NCBI GenBank assembly: GCA_035649495.1
Contig: DASRJL010000147.1
Coordinates: forward strand, 1-64,000
Source: SG8-41 sp035649495
Lineage (GTDB): Bacteria; Pseudomonadota; Gammaproteobacteria; Burkholderiales; SG8-41
DNA length: 64,000 bases
Direction of reading: 5' to 3'
Both the position numbers and the translations under genes were made by a program. Below are positions 1 to 8,482 of the stretch, piece after piece. The number at the start of each line of letters is the position of its first letter. The first letter of the stretch is position 1. Under the pieces are notes generated by a model. It was given only the letters and a program-made list of their open reading frames with translations. It searched no databases and was not told the origin of the DNA.

Positions 1-767
1 ACCGTCCGCGGCGGCGCGACCCGGCGGAACACGATATCCCCGTAGTAGGCGTGGATGTTCTCGCCGGTATTGTCGGTGTCGGTCATGATGCCGATCGCGC
101 TCACCCGGCCCGGCTCCTCGCCGAAAGCGCGCTTGTAATCCTCGTAGAGGTTGCGCGTCACGTCCTGCCACACGCCGAGCTTGTCGCGCCCGCTTTCGGC
201 GACGATCATCCGGATGCGCGAGGTGTGGAGGTTGGGTATCACCGAGTTCCGCGGAACGCGGTTCTCCCAGATGTACATGAGCGTGGCGTAGGGAAGGTCC
301 TGGCCCGTGACGAGGCGGATGTTGTCGTAGAAGAGGCGATCGTCGAGCGAGAGCTTCTCCAGGTCGCCCTCGAAGCTCACCACCACGCGCACCGGCGAAT
401 CCTCGGTGTTCTTGCGCGTGTTGTCGGCCGCGGCGATCAGCTCTTCCACTTTCCAGCGCCAGGACAGTAGCGGATAGCTCTTCGGGTCGATCTTGACCTG
501 GTGCACGAGACCTGACGCCGAAGCGTCGGCGCTCGCCTTCACCACCGTCCGGCCGCTTTCGCTCACCAGCTTGTACTGGGTCGGCTTCTTGAACTTGGAG
601 AGCGTCCAGGTCTGCCAGCCCAGCGGCGTGCCGTCGCCCGGCGGGCTCTCGGAAAAGTTGCTGACGTAGGGCTGCGGCACGCTTTCGGACGCACGCTCCG
701 CGACCGTCGCGCAGCCGGCTGCCAGCATGGCGAGTAGCGCGGCGGTCGCCGGGCTTTTCGCGTCCAA
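1..767 (-). CDS. DUF3047 family lipoprotein, C-terminus cut by window edge
   Basis: About 255 codons are visible; the 3' end lies outside the window. The chosen start is TTG at 767, preceded by GGAGAGAGGG at good spacing; an in-frame ATG at 728 is the alternative. The N-terminus is a lipoprotein signal ending in LAAGC, so the protein should be lipid-anchored in the envelope. The body (YPLLSWRWKVEELIAAAD, then VVVSFEGD, LMYIWEN and a run of TDTDNTGE) matches my memory of DUF3047 proteins, which have no established function. It follows amiC on the same strand after about 110 bases. The family call rests on motif recognition only. Confidence 0.72.
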   Translation of the reverse strand, partial: MDAKSPATAALLAMLAAGCATVAERASESVPQPYVSNFSESPPGDGTPLGWQTWTLSKFKKPTQYKLVSESGRTVVKASADASASGLVHQVKIDPKSYPLLSWRWKVEELIAAADNTRKNTEDSPVRVVVSFEGDLEKLSLDDRLFYDNIRLVTGQDLPYATLMYIWENRVPRNSVIPNLHTSRIRMIVAESGRDKLGVWQDVTRNLYEDYKRAFGEEPGRVSAIGIMTDTDNTGENIHAYYGDIVFRRVAPPRT

Positions 768-878
768 CCCTCTCTCCTTTGGCCTTGGTGACGCACGCGA
801 TTTGTGATTGCTTGCGGCGCTGCGGTCGCCGTCCGCCGGGGGCGGTAGGGGGCTCTTTACCCCTACTTTACCGATACC

Positions 879-2180
879 TTACGGATTGGTAGCAATCTTA
901 TCACGAGACAGCGGAGGATTCTTCGCGAAATAGCGCTTGATGCCCGAAAAAACGGCCTCGGCCATCTGATCCTGGTAGGCGTCGCTCTTGAGCTTCCGCT
1001 CCTCCTGCGGATTGCTGATGAACGCGGTTTCCACCAGGATCGAGGGGATATTGGGAGCCTTGAGCACGGCGAACCCGGCCTGCTCCACGTGGGGCTTGTG
1101 CAGGTTGTTGATGCCGCCCAGCTCGTCCAGCACCGCGCGCCCGAGCCTGAGGCTGTCGTTGATCTGGGCCGTCAGGGAGAGGTCGGCGAGCGTCATGGCC
1201 AGGTACTGGTCCTTGCCCTGGAGGTTCACGCCCCCGATCAAATCGGCGTCGTTCTCGCGCTTCGCCAGCCAGCGTGCGGCCGCCGAGCTTGCGCCGTTTT
1301 CCGAGAGGGCGAAAACCGAGGAGCCGTTCGCGTCCGGCCGGACCCAGGCATCGGCGTGGACGGAGACGAAGAGATCCGCCCTGACGCGCCGCGCCTTCTC
1401 TACGCGCATGTGGAGCGGAACGAAATAATCCCCGTCGCGCGTCAGCACGGCGCGCATGTTGGGTTCCTGGTCGATGCGCGCCTTCAGCTTTTGCGCGATC
1501 GCCAGCGTGACATCCTTCTCGCTGGTGCCGCCCCTGCCGCGCGCGCCGGGATCCTCGCCGCCGTGGCCGGCGTCCACGGCGATGATGATGAGACGCCGAC
1601 TGTCGGGTAGCTTCGCCATTGGCGCAGGCGCGGCGGCGCCGGGCGCGGGCTGCGGCTTCATTGCTGGAGAGGCCGGTGTGTCCGGCGCGGCAGGCTCTTC
1701 GCGTTGCGCCTGGTGCTTTTCGAGGAAGGCGAGCAGGGGATCCGGCGGAACGAGGGGATAGAGATCGAGAACCAGCCGGTGTCCGTAGTCGCCGACCGGC
1801 GCGAGCGCGAAAATCTGCGGCCGTACCTCGCTCTTGAGATCGAAGACCAGCCGCACCACGTCCGGCTTGAAGCGCCCGATGCGCACGCCCTTGATGTACG
1901 GATCGGTGGTTCCGACCCTCTCCGAGAGCCCGGTCAGGATCGCGGTGATATCCACGCCCTGCAGGTCGAGCACCAGGCGGTCGGGGTCCTTCAGCGTGAT
2001 GAGCGCGTGCCTGAGCGGTGTCGCGGTCTCGAGCGTCACCCGGGTGTAGTCGAGCGCGGACCAGACGCGCGCGGAGGCGATTTGCGTTCCCGCCTGCGCC
2101 GGGCCCGCGAGGACGAGCAGGAAATAAACCAGGACGAAAAGAAAGATGACGAGCACGAGGCTGCGCTCCGACAGCGCCAC
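879..2180 (-). CDS. amiC: N-acetylmuramoyl-L-alanine amidase with AMIN domain
   Basis: Periplasmic zinc amidase that splits septal peptidoglycan between N-acetylmuramic acid and L-alanine during daughter-cell separation. The chosen start is GTG at 2180, 11 bases after the tsaE stop; this gives a 433-residue protein beginning with a hydrophobic export signal that ends GPAQA. The open frame continues upstream to 2345, but that part overlaps tsaE. Residues about 31-135 form the AMIN targeting domain, followed by a Pro/Ala-rich linker. The amidase_3 domain begins at IIIAVDAGHGGEDPGARG and shows the zinc-site pieces GHGG, SEKDV, SVHADA and LVETAFISN. No strong ribosome binding site precedes the GTG, so coupling to tsaE is likely. 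Confidence 0.93.
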   Translation of the reverse strand: MALSERSLVLVIFLFVLVYFLLVLAGPAQAGTQIASARVWSALDYTRVTLETATPLRHALITLKDPDRLVLDLQGVDITAILTGLSERVGTTDPYIKGVRIGRFKPDVVRLVFDLKSEVRPQIFALAPVGDYGHRLVLDLYPLVPPDPLLAFLEKHQAQREEPAAPDTPASPAMKPQPAPGAAAPAPMAKLPDSRRLIIIAVDAGHGGEDPGARGRGGTSEKDVTLAIAQKLKARIDQEPNMRAVLTRDGDYFVPLHMRVEKARRVRADLFVSVHADAWVRPDANGSSVFALSENGASSAAARWLAKRENDADLIGGVNLQGKDQYLAMTLADLSLTAQINDSLRLGRAVLDELGGINNLHKPHVEQAGFAVLKAPNIPSILVETAFISNPQEERKLKSDAYQDQMAEAVFSGIKRYFAKNPPLSRDKIATNP

Positions 2181-2191
2181 CCGGCGATCGG

Positions 2192-2695
2192 TTATCGCTG
2201 CTTGAGATTCCTTATGCAAAGCTCGCCCGCCTCCGAGCCGGAACCGATCTCCGCCTGTCTTCCCGTGCCAGCCATTGCTATTCTTATTGTCAGGTCGGCC
2301 GCGGGGAGCATGCCAATCGCATTCTCCGGCCATTCCACCAGACACACCGCATCCGGGTTGAAGTACTCGCGGAACCCGGCTTCCTCCAGTTCACGAGGAT
2401 TTGTGAACCGATAAAAATCAAAGTGATACAAGTATAACTTAGAAAGTTTATAAGGCTCAACCAGGGCAAAGGAAGGACTTTTTACCCGTTCGGAGTGACC
2501 CAGGGCTCTGAGGATGCCCCGGGCCAGTGTGGTCTTCCCCGCGCCCAGCTCGCCGGAGAGGTAAACGACCATGCCGCCGTGGAGGCAGGGAGCGAGCGCG
2601 GCCCCGAGAGCGAGGGTGTCGGCTTCTGTGGCGAGGAAAAGGGTGGTGGTACTTATGGGCACGGCGCGATTATGATTCAAAATGAAAGGCTTCAC
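2192..2695 (-). CDS. tsaE: tRNA threonylcarbamoyladenosine biosynthesis ATPase TsaE
   Basis: Cytoplasmic P-loop ATPase that works with TsaB and TsaD to make the t6A37 modification of ANN-decoding tRNAs. The Walker A motif GELGAGKTT is at residues 48-56; YLYHFDFYRF and CLVEWPENA are typical TsaE segments. Length (167 aa) fits the family. The first start is GTG at 2695; a second in-frame GTG at 2662 would give a more usual N-terminus. The gene is upstream of amiC on the same strand and diverges from queG with only 35 bases between the two starts. Confidence 0.94.
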   Translation of the reverse strand: MKPFILNHNRAVPISTTTLFLATEADTLALGAALAPCLHGGMVVYLSGELGAGKTTLARGILRALGHSERVKSPSFALVEPYKLSKLYLYHFDFYRFTNPRELEEAGFREYFNPDAVCLVEWPENAIGMLPAADLTIRIAMAGTGRQAEIGSGSEAGELCIRNLKQR

Positions 2696-2730
2696 GGCAT
2701 CGGTTCACGGATCACGCCTCCAGACTCGGC

Positions 2731-3834
2731 ATGACTGCCCCCTCATCCCTCATCCCTCCTCCCTCATCCCTCGATGTCCTGGCACAGGACATCAAGCGCT
2801 GGGGGGCGGCGCTGGGCTTTCAGCAGGTCGGCATCGCCGGTTGCGAGCTGGGGGAGGCGGAGACGCGGCTCCTCGACTGGCTCGCCAGGGGCTATCACGG
2901 CGACATGGAGTACATGGAGCGCCACGGCACGAAGCGATCGCGTCCCGCCGATCTCGTGCCGGGCACGCTGCGCGTCATCGCGGCGCGCATGAACTACCTG
3001 CCGCCGGACGCGCGCGACGGCTGGGATGTGCTGCACGACGGCAGCCGCGCGTACGTCTCGCGCTACGCGCTCGGGCGCGACTATCACAAGGTGATGCGCG
3101 CCCGCATGCAGAAGTTGGCGGACCGCATCGCGGCGGAGATCGGCGAGTTCCGCTACCGGGTCTTCACCGACACCGCGCCGGTGATGGAGGTGGAGCTGGC
3201 GAAAGTATCGGGGCTCGGCTGGCGCGGCAAGCACACGCTGCTCCTGAACCGCGAGGCGGGCTCGTATTTCTTTCTCGGCGAGCTCTACACCGACCTGCCG
3301 CTGCCGGTGGACCAGGCGCAGGGCGAGCATTGCGGCACGTGCTCCAGATGCATAGCCATCTGTCCGACCCGGGCCATCGTCGGCCCCTACCAGCTCGATG
3401 CGCGGCGCTGCATCTCCTATCTCACCATCGAGCACAAGGGCCCGATACCGGAAGAGTTGCGACCGCTGGTCGGCAACCGCGTGTACGGCTGCGATGACTG
3501 CCAGCTCGTCTGCCCGTGGAACAGGTTTTCGTCTGCGAGCGGCGAGCCGGACTTCGCGGTGAGAAACGGCCTGGACGACGTGAGCCTGGTGGAGCTGTTC
3601 TCGTGGAGCGAGCGGGATTTCTTCGAGCGGCTCGCGGGAAGCGCGATCTACCGGATCGGCTACGAGCGATGGCTGAGGAACATCGCGGTCGGGCTCGGCA
3701 ATGCGCCGACCTCGGACGCAGTCGTCGCCGCGCTCGGCGCGCGCGCGGAGGATCCGTCGGCGCTGGTGCGCGAGCACGTGGCGTGGGCGCTCGACAGGCA
3801 CCGCGCAACGCGCAGGGTCACGCGGGCTTCGTGA
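2731..3834 (+). CDS. queG: epoxyqueuosine reductase QueG
   Basis: Cobalamin- and iron-sulfur-dependent enzyme of the last step of queuosine synthesis in tRNA, reducing epoxyqueuosine to queuosine. Residues 201-211 carry CGTCSRCIAIC and residues 254-261 carry CDDCQLVC, the ligands of two 4Fe-4S clusters. The FTDTAPVMEVELA segment near residue 147 holds the expected catalytic Asp. HEAT-like sequence fills the C-terminus. Alignment from memory with E. coli QueG begins near LDVLAQDIKRWG, so about the first 13 residues (PSSLIPPPSS) are extra; they are encoded by a 7-base repeat array. Confidence 0.95.
   Translation: MTAPSSLIPPPSSLDVLAQDIKRWGAALGFQQVGIAGCELGEAETRLLDWLARGYHGDMEYMERHGTKRSRPADLVPGTLRVIAARMNYLPPDARDGWDVLHDGSRAYVSRYALGRDYHKVMRARMQKLADRIAAEIGEFRYRVFTDTAPVMEVELAKVSGLGWRGKHTLLLNREAGSYFFLGELYTDLPLPVDQAQGEHCGTCSRCIAICPTRAIVGPYQLDARRCISYLTIEHKGPIPEELRPLVGNRVYGCDDCQLVCPWNRFSSASGEPDFAVRNGLDDVSLVELFSWSERDFFERLAGSAIYRIGYERWLRNIAVGLGNAPTSDAVVAALGARAEDPSALVREHVAWALDRHRATRRVTRAS
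2742..2775 (+). repeat. 7-base repeat array inside the queG 5' end
   Basis: Units read CTCATCC, CTCATCC, CTCCTCC, CTCATCC, CTCGATG at exact 7-base spacing. Just upstream, 2700-2722 shows TTCACGG and ATCACGC at the same spacing. The array is translated as the non-conserved N-terminus of QueG. Confidence 0.8.
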
Positions 3835-3877
3835 ACCCCGACTTCGATATCATCGCTCTGCAATCAGGAAATCGAAC

Positions 3878-5296
3878 ATGACACGTACGCTGATCAAGAA
3901 CGCAACGCTGGTTTCGATGGACGCGGGAATCGGTAACCCGGTCAACACGGACATCCTGATCGACGGCGAGCGCATCGCCGCCGTCGGCAGGAATCTTTCC
4001 CCGGAAGACGCCACGGTCATCGACGGCAGCCACAGCATCGTGACGCCGGGCCTGGTCAATGCGCACATCCACACGTGGGAGTTTCCGCTGCGCGGGATCG
4101 GCGCGGGGTGGGTGAGCAGCCGCGACTACCACGCCAACATGCACCAGAATCTCGCGACGCGCTATACCGCGCGCGACGTGTATCTCGGCAACCTGCTCGG
4201 GGCGTTGAATCAGGTTCATCACGGCGCGACCACCATCATGGACTGGTGCCACATCCTCAAGGACGCCGAGATGACCGACGCGGCCATAGCCGGTCTCGAG
4301 GAATCCGGCATTCGCGCGGTCTTCGGGCGCGGCACCGTCAAGCCGCCCGTCACGCCGGACACGACGCCTTACTACAGGATTCCGTTTCCGCGGGAGGAAA
4401 TTCACCGGCTGCGCACCGGGCGCTTCGCGTCGGACGATGGATTGATCACGCTGGCGATGGCCATCCTCGGCCCGGACTGGGGCGAATACGAGGTCGCGGT
4501 GCACGACATCCGCCTCGCGCGCGAATACGGCCTCATCAGCTCCGCGCACACCTACGGGCGCAAGGGCAAGCGCAAGGTGGAAGACGGCATGCCGCGGCTG
4601 GCGAAGGAGGGCCTGCTGGGTCCCGATCACAACATCTCCCACGGCAACTGCTTTGCGGAGGACGAGCTGAAGATCGTGTTGGACGCAGGCTGCACCGTCA
4701 CCTCGACGTGCTTTACCGAGATGATGAACTACGAAAAGCCGGCGATGCTCTCGCGCATGCTCAAGTTCGGCGGCACGCCGTCGATAGGCACGGACTGCGA
4801 CCCGTATTTCAACAGCTCGATGCTGTGGGTCACCCGCCACGCCTTCCATCACCAGCGCGAGCTCGATAACCGCAGCCTCTACGCGGCGAACGCCTGGCCG
4901 GCGGCCACGCAGCATGCGACGCACCCGCGCGATGCGCTGTACTGGGCGACGATGGGCGGCGCGAAGGCACTGCAGCTCGACCGGAGGATCGGCTCCCTCA
5001 CGCCGGGCAAACAGGCCGACCTCGCCATGTTCGACACGCGCGGGATGAATCTCTTCGCTGCCGCGGAAAGCGGCGACCCGGTGCACGCGGTGGTGATGTA
5101 CGCGGAGGCCGCCGACGTGAAGAACGTCATGGTTGCGGGGCGCTGGTTGAAGCGCGACGGCGCGCTCGTCTACGACGCAGGCAAGCTCGCGAAGCTGCGC
5201 GACGAAGTCATGTCTGCGCGCCTGCGCATGATGCACGAGGCGAACTACGTCTACCAGCCCGCGCCGAACGGGCCGCAGCCTGATTACTGCATATAG
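3878..5296 (+). CDS. amidohydrolase family protein (cytosine deaminase / chlorohydrolase type)
   Basis: Metal-dependent hydrolase of 472 residues in the TIM-barrel amidohydrolase superfamily, probably cytoplasmic. The start is ATG at 3878; the frame is open further upstream, but that stretch overlaps queG. NAHIHTWEF places the metal-binding His pair at residues 63 and 65. SAHTYGR, ISHGNCF and IGTDCDPYF supply the later His and Asp ligands. This arrangement suits deamination or dechlorination of a nitrogen heterocycle, but the substrate cannot be read from sequence. A Bug solute-binding gene follows about 20-60 bases downstream on the same strand, suggesting a two-gene import-and-hydrolysis unit. 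Confidence 0.88.
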   Translation: MTRTLIKNATLVSMDAGIGNPVNTDILIDGERIAAVGRNLSPEDATVIDGSHSIVTPGLVNAHIHTWEFPLRGIGAGWVSSRDYHANMHQNLATRYTARDVYLGNLLGALNQVHHGATTIMDWCHILKDAEMTDAAIAGLEESGIRAVFGRGTVKPPVTPDTTPYYRIPFPREEIHRLRTGRFASDDGLITLAMAILGPDWGEYEVAVHDIRLAREYGLISSAHTYGRKGKRKVEDGMPRLAKEGLLGPDHNISHGNCFAEDELKIVLDAGCTVTSTCFTEMMNYEKPAMLSRMLKFGGTPSIGTDCDPYFNSSMLWVTRHAFHHQRELDNRSLYAANAWPAATQHATHPRDALYWATMGGAKALQLDRRIGSLTPGKQADLAMFDTRGMNLFAAAESGDPVHAVVMYAEAADVKNVMVAGRWLKRDGALVYDAGKLAKLRDEVMSARLRMMHEANYVYQPAPNGPQPDYCI

Positions 5297-5355
5297 AAAA
5301 TGGAGATTACAAGAGAATGGGGCAATTCCATCTTCCCCTCCTTCATATAGGAGGA

Positions 5356-6348
5356 ATGGCGCGCGAAGTCCGTCGGGGTGGTCGGGCTGCAGCTGTCCTT
5401 ATGGCAGCGCTGCTGCTCGGAACACCGTTCGCACAAGCAGCCGACTCTAAATGGCCCGCCCGCCCCATCCGCATGATTCACGGTTTCATCCCCGGCGGCA
5501 ACGTGGACATTACCGCGCGTCTGCTCGCCGCGCAGATGACCGAGATGCTCGGCCAGCAGGTGATCGTCGACGGACGTCCCGGAGCGGGCGGCACAACTGG
5601 CGCGGCCATCGTCTCCCGGGCCGAGCCCGACGGCTACACGCTGTTCCTCATGGCTTCCGGCCACGCTACTTCGCCGGCGCTCTATCGTAAGCTGCCGTAC
5701 GACCCGGTCAACGATTTCAGCGTGGTGAGCATGGTCGCGAGCAACCCGATGGTGGTGTTGACCTCGCCTGCCTATGCCGCGAAGACGCCGCAGGATCTTG
5801 TGCAGCTCGCAAAGAAGGATCCGGGCAAGATCAACTACGGTACCGGCGGCGTCGGCAGCGGCATGCATCTCGCGGCGGTGCTGTTCCAGGCGCGCGCGGG
5901 CGTGCGCCTGAATCATGTGCCCTACAAGGGTGGCAATGCCGGGCCGCTCGCGTTGATGCAGGGCGAGATCCCGGTGCTCTTCACCACACCGGGCGGCTCG
6001 TCGACCTTCGTGGAGAGCGGCAAAATCCGCGCGCTCGCCGTCACGACGAAGAAGCGGTTCTCGCTGTGGCCCAACGTGCCGACGCTCGCCGAGACCGTGG
6101 CGCCGGATTTCGACGTGCTGGCGTGGTACGCCGTCGCCGCCCCGAAGGCTATGCCCGCGCCGCTCATGCAGCGATTGAACGAGACCGTGCGCGCGATCCT
6201 GCAGAAGCCGGATATCAGGGAGAAATTCGCAGCCTTTGGTGCGGAGCCGTTCAGCACCAGTCCGAAAGAAGGACAGCAGTTCGTGGCGTCTGAAGTTGCC
6301 CGCTGGACCAAGGTCATACGCGACGAGAAGATTCCGCTGCAGGACTGA
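5356..6348 (+). CDS. Bug/TctC family tripartite tricarboxylate transporter substrate-binding protein
   Basis: Periplasmic receptor of the TTT family, which binds small carboxylates or related solutes. Start at ATG 5356 gives a compact export signal ending PFAQA; an in-frame ATG at 5317 is possible. AGGAGGA lies directly against the 5356 ATG, closer than ideal. Family marks: WPARPIRMIHGFIPGGNVD at the mature N-terminus, GRPGAGGTTG, PDGYTL, LYRKLPYDP and VPYKGG. It probably serves the preceding amidohydrolase. No TctA or TctB partner is nearby, so it must use a permease encoded elsewhere or act as a sensor. Confidence 0.93.
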   Translation: MAREVRRGGRAAAVLMAALLLGTPFAQAADSKWPARPIRMIHGFIPGGNVDITARLLAAQMTEMLGQQVIVDGRPGAGGTTGAAIVSRAEPDGYTLFLMASGHATSPALYRKLPYDPVNDFSVVSMVASNPMVVLTSPAYAAKTPQDLVQLAKKDPGKINYGTGGVGSGMHLAAVLFQARAGVRLNHVPYKGGNAGPLALMQGEIPVLFTTPGGSSTFVESGKIRALAVTTKKRFSLWPNVPTLAETVAPDFDVLAWYAVAAPKAMPAPLMQRLNETVRAILQKPDIREKFAAFGAEPFSTSPKEGQQFVASEVARWTKVIRDEKIPLQD

Positions 6349-6638
6349 GGCAAGGATTCAGGATTTGGGATTCAGGATTCAGACAAGCAAAACTGAACCG
6401 CCAAGACGCTAAGACCGCTAAGAAATTCCCTAAAAAAATCAGGTCTGCGTACCCCTCAGAGCATCGCCGCTGTGCAACACATTGGTTGGGGTCTGACCCG
6501 AGCCAGCTGTTGATTCAACGACGAAAGGACGCCAGATACCACCGTTTTTCGTCCTTAGAGCCGCAGTTTTCCCGGCGAAATAGAAGTTCTAAGTCCCACC
6601 CTCATACTTGGTGCGAGTCTGACGCGAACAAGATGTAA
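6349..6638. other. intergenic stretch with 7-base and 9-base repeats
   Basis: At 6355-6382 four units GATTCAG, GATTTGG, GATTCAG, GATTCAG follow each other with a 7-base period. At 6397-6422 a second type appears: ACCGCCAAG, ACGCTAAG, ACCGCTAAG. Between these and the next gene lies lower-GC sequence with GGGGTCTGACCC near 6487. I see no gene or RNA in it. Confidence 0.6.
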
Positions 6639-7112
6639 ATGGACTTGGAGAAGTCCTTCGTTGCGCCAAGATCGATCGGTACGGCGGCTCCGCTTGTGCA
6701 GAGCTTTTTCAAGGCGGCCGGCTACCGGAAGGTGTCGGAGAAGCCGCTGGTCTATCAGCGCGGCTCGCTGTACGGCACCTGGATGTCGTTCACCCCGAGC
6801 AGGTGGGCGACCCGCGCCGCGGTCGATCTGCGTATGGCGCGTCCCGGCCAGACGGAGGTCATCGTCAAGCTGCACGTGAACGACAGCGGGCAGGCCATCA
6901 CGGATGCGGAGCGCAAGTACTGGGATCTGGAGTTCGCGGCGCTCGAGAAGGCTGTCGTCACCGGCGAAGCTGACGCCGCGTCGCTCGAGGACTCGGCCCG
7001 AGCCGTCGCTTCATCGGGCCTCCGCACGGTGCTGGTCCTCGTGGCCGGCGCGACGGCCTTCTTCGTCGTCACGTACCTGCTCGGCTACCTGCTCAAGCGA
7101 CTCATCAGCTAA
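6639..7112 (+). CDS. hypothetical protein with C-terminal membrane anchor
   Basis: A 157-residue protein that I do not recognise. The first 120 residues are soluble and mixed-charge, with no known motif. Residues about 127-152 (LRTVLVLVAGATAFFVVTYL and onward) form one membrane helix followed by KRLIS, the pattern of a tail-anchored protein facing the cytoplasm. Its codon use resembles its neighbours, which supports it being real. It converges with the Bug gene ending at 7117, with only four bases between the stops. Confidence 0.55.
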   Translation: MDLEKSFVAPRSIGTAAPLVQSFFKAAGYRKVSEKPLVYQRGSLYGTWMSFTPSRWATRAAVDLRMARPGQTEVIVKLHVNDSGQAITDAERKYWDLEFAALEKAVVTGEADAASLEDSARAVASSGLRTVLVLVAGATAFFVVTYLLGYLLKRLIS

Positions 7113-7116
7113 CGAC

Positions 7117-8100
7117 TCAGTCGAGCCGCACTTTCACCTGCTTTTGCACGTCGCGCCAGCGCCGGTCTTCGGATTCGAGGAGTTTCAGGAAATCCGCCGG
7201 CGTGCCGGGCGTCGCGTCCAGCGTCAGGGCGGAGAAGCGTTCCTGCACGTCGGGTGCCTTGAGCGCCTTGTTGATCTCGCGGTTGAGGATGGCGACGACG
7301 TTCTGCGGCATCCCGGCCGGCCCGAGCATGCCGTACCACTGGAACGACACGAAATCCCTGACTCCCGATTCCACGAACGTGGGGGTGCCGGGCAGCAGCG
7401 GATGCCGCTCCCGGCTCGTAATGGCGAGCGGTTTCAGGCGGTTGCTCTTGACGTGTACGAACGCCGCGGGCACCGCGTTCATCACCAGCGGAATCTGGCC
7501 GGCGACGGCGTCCGCGAGCGACGGGCCTCCTCCCTTGTACGGTACATGATTCAGCGTCAGCCCGGTCTTCAGCCTGAGCCACTCGTAGAGCATGTGCGGT
7601 CCGCTCGCGAGCCCGCTCGAACCCATGGCGAGTTTCTCGGTCTGCGCTCGCGGCATGGCGAGCAGCTCCTTGAACGTGCCGACGCTGAACGACGGATGAG
7701 CGAACAAGCCTTGCGGCGACGTCGCGATCAGGTTGAGCGGCGTGAAGTCCTTGATCGCGTCGTAGCGCTGCTTCGAGTAGACCAGCGCGTTGATGGTGTG
7801 TGGCGCGTCCGCGAGAATGATGGTGTAGCCGTCGGGCGCGGCCTTGGCGGCAATCTCCGTGCCGATCAGCCCCGTCGCGCCAGGCCGGTTGTCGATGATG
7901 AATGTCTGCCCCAGGTATTCATTCAATCTGGTCCCGACCGCGCGCCCGGTGATGTCGGAGCCGCCGCCGGGCGGATAGGGCACGATCATGCGCACCGGGC
8001 GGGCGGGATATCCCTGCGCCGCCGCCCCGAACGCCAGCAACGCGAGTACAAGCAGGAACGGCACCCAACGAAAGCGTGTGAAAGGTCTAAGGGAGAACAC
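7117..8100 (-). CDS. Bug/TctC family TTT substrate-binding protein
   Basis: Periplasmic TTT receptor, 327 residues from the chosen GTG at 8100. The frame is open to 8166, but the extra 22 residues look non-native and run toward a repeat array, so I prefer the shorter form. The export signal ends GAAAQ before GYPARPVRMIVPYPPGGGSD. Other marks are NRPGATG, PDGYTI and VPYKGGG. It is the last gene of a same-strand group with a small monooxygenase-fold gene and another Bug gene (8178-9454). Confidence 0.92.
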   Translation of the reverse strand: MFSLRPFTRFRWVPFLLVLALLAFGAAAQGYPARPVRMIVPYPPGGGSDITGRAVGTRLNEYLGQTFIIDNRPGATGLIGTEIAAKAAPDGYTIILADAPHTINALVYSKQRYDAIKDFTPLNLIATSPQGLFAHPSFSVGTFKELLAMPRAQTEKLAMGSSGLASGPHMLYEWLRLKTGLTLNHVPYKGGGPSLADAVAGQIPLVMNAVPAAFVHVKSNRLKPLAITSRERHPLLPGTPTFVESGVRDFVSFQWYGMLGPAGMPQNVVAILNREINKALKAPDVQERFSALTLDATPGTPADFLKLLESEDRRWRDVQKQVKVRLD

Positions 8101-8150
8101 AGGTTCGTTGCGACGCTCAGGACGAACGGTTGGTCTGGACCGCGCCCGGC

Positions 8151-8174
8151 ACCGGTCACCGGTCACCGGTCACC
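8151..8174. repeat. 7-base repeat array
   Basis: Three exact units ACCGGTC followed by ACCA, between the 3' end of the small monooxygenase-fold gene and the start of the Bug gene. It belongs to the GTGACNN / NNGTCAC class found at many junctions in this window. Confidence 0.8.
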
Positions 8175-8177
8175 AAA

Positions 8178-8468
8178 CTAGCGCGTCCTCTTGTACTCAT
8201 AGTCCTCCCGCTCGCCTGCACCCACGCGCAGTCCGGCCGGCAGAGAGGGGCGGGCTTGATTGACTTTGGCATGCACGTCCAGTGCAGCCTGGTCGGCCCA
8301 GCGCTCGAGAAGCGCAAACCGGTCGGGATTCAGGACGCTCTGAAAGACTTCGAACTGCTCGCAGCCGGGCTCCTGCATGACCTGCGTGCAGCGTGCCTTG
8401 TAGGCTTGCGCAAGTTCTGCGCCCTTGCCGGGGGCGGCGGTGATGCTTACGACGAGTCGTATGGCCAT
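8178..8468 (-). CDS. antibiotic biosynthesis monooxygenase (ABM) fold protein
   Basis: A 96-residue protein from ATG 8468, chosen because AAAGGAGACACG precedes it. MAIRLVVSITAAPGKGAELA and the later FEVFQSVLNPDRFALLERW are typical of the ABM dimeric alpha/beta-barrel family, which includes YgiN-like quinol monooxygenases and heme-degrading enzymes. The exact reaction is not evident. It starts 15 bases after the stop of the upstream Bug gene, so the two are probably cotranscribed. Confidence 0.82.
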   Translation of the reverse strand: MAIRLVVSITAAPGKGAELAQAYKARCTQVMQEPGCEQFEVFQSVLNPDRFALLERWADQAALDVHAKVNQARPSLPAGLRVGAGEREDYEYKRTR

Positions 8469-8482
8469 CGTGTCTCCTTTAA

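Noticed and set aside
8101..8166. 22-residue N-terminal extension of the Bug protein at 7117
   Set aside because: It is Arg-rich with no signal character and reads toward a heptamer array. The shorter form has a normal signal peptide and family length.
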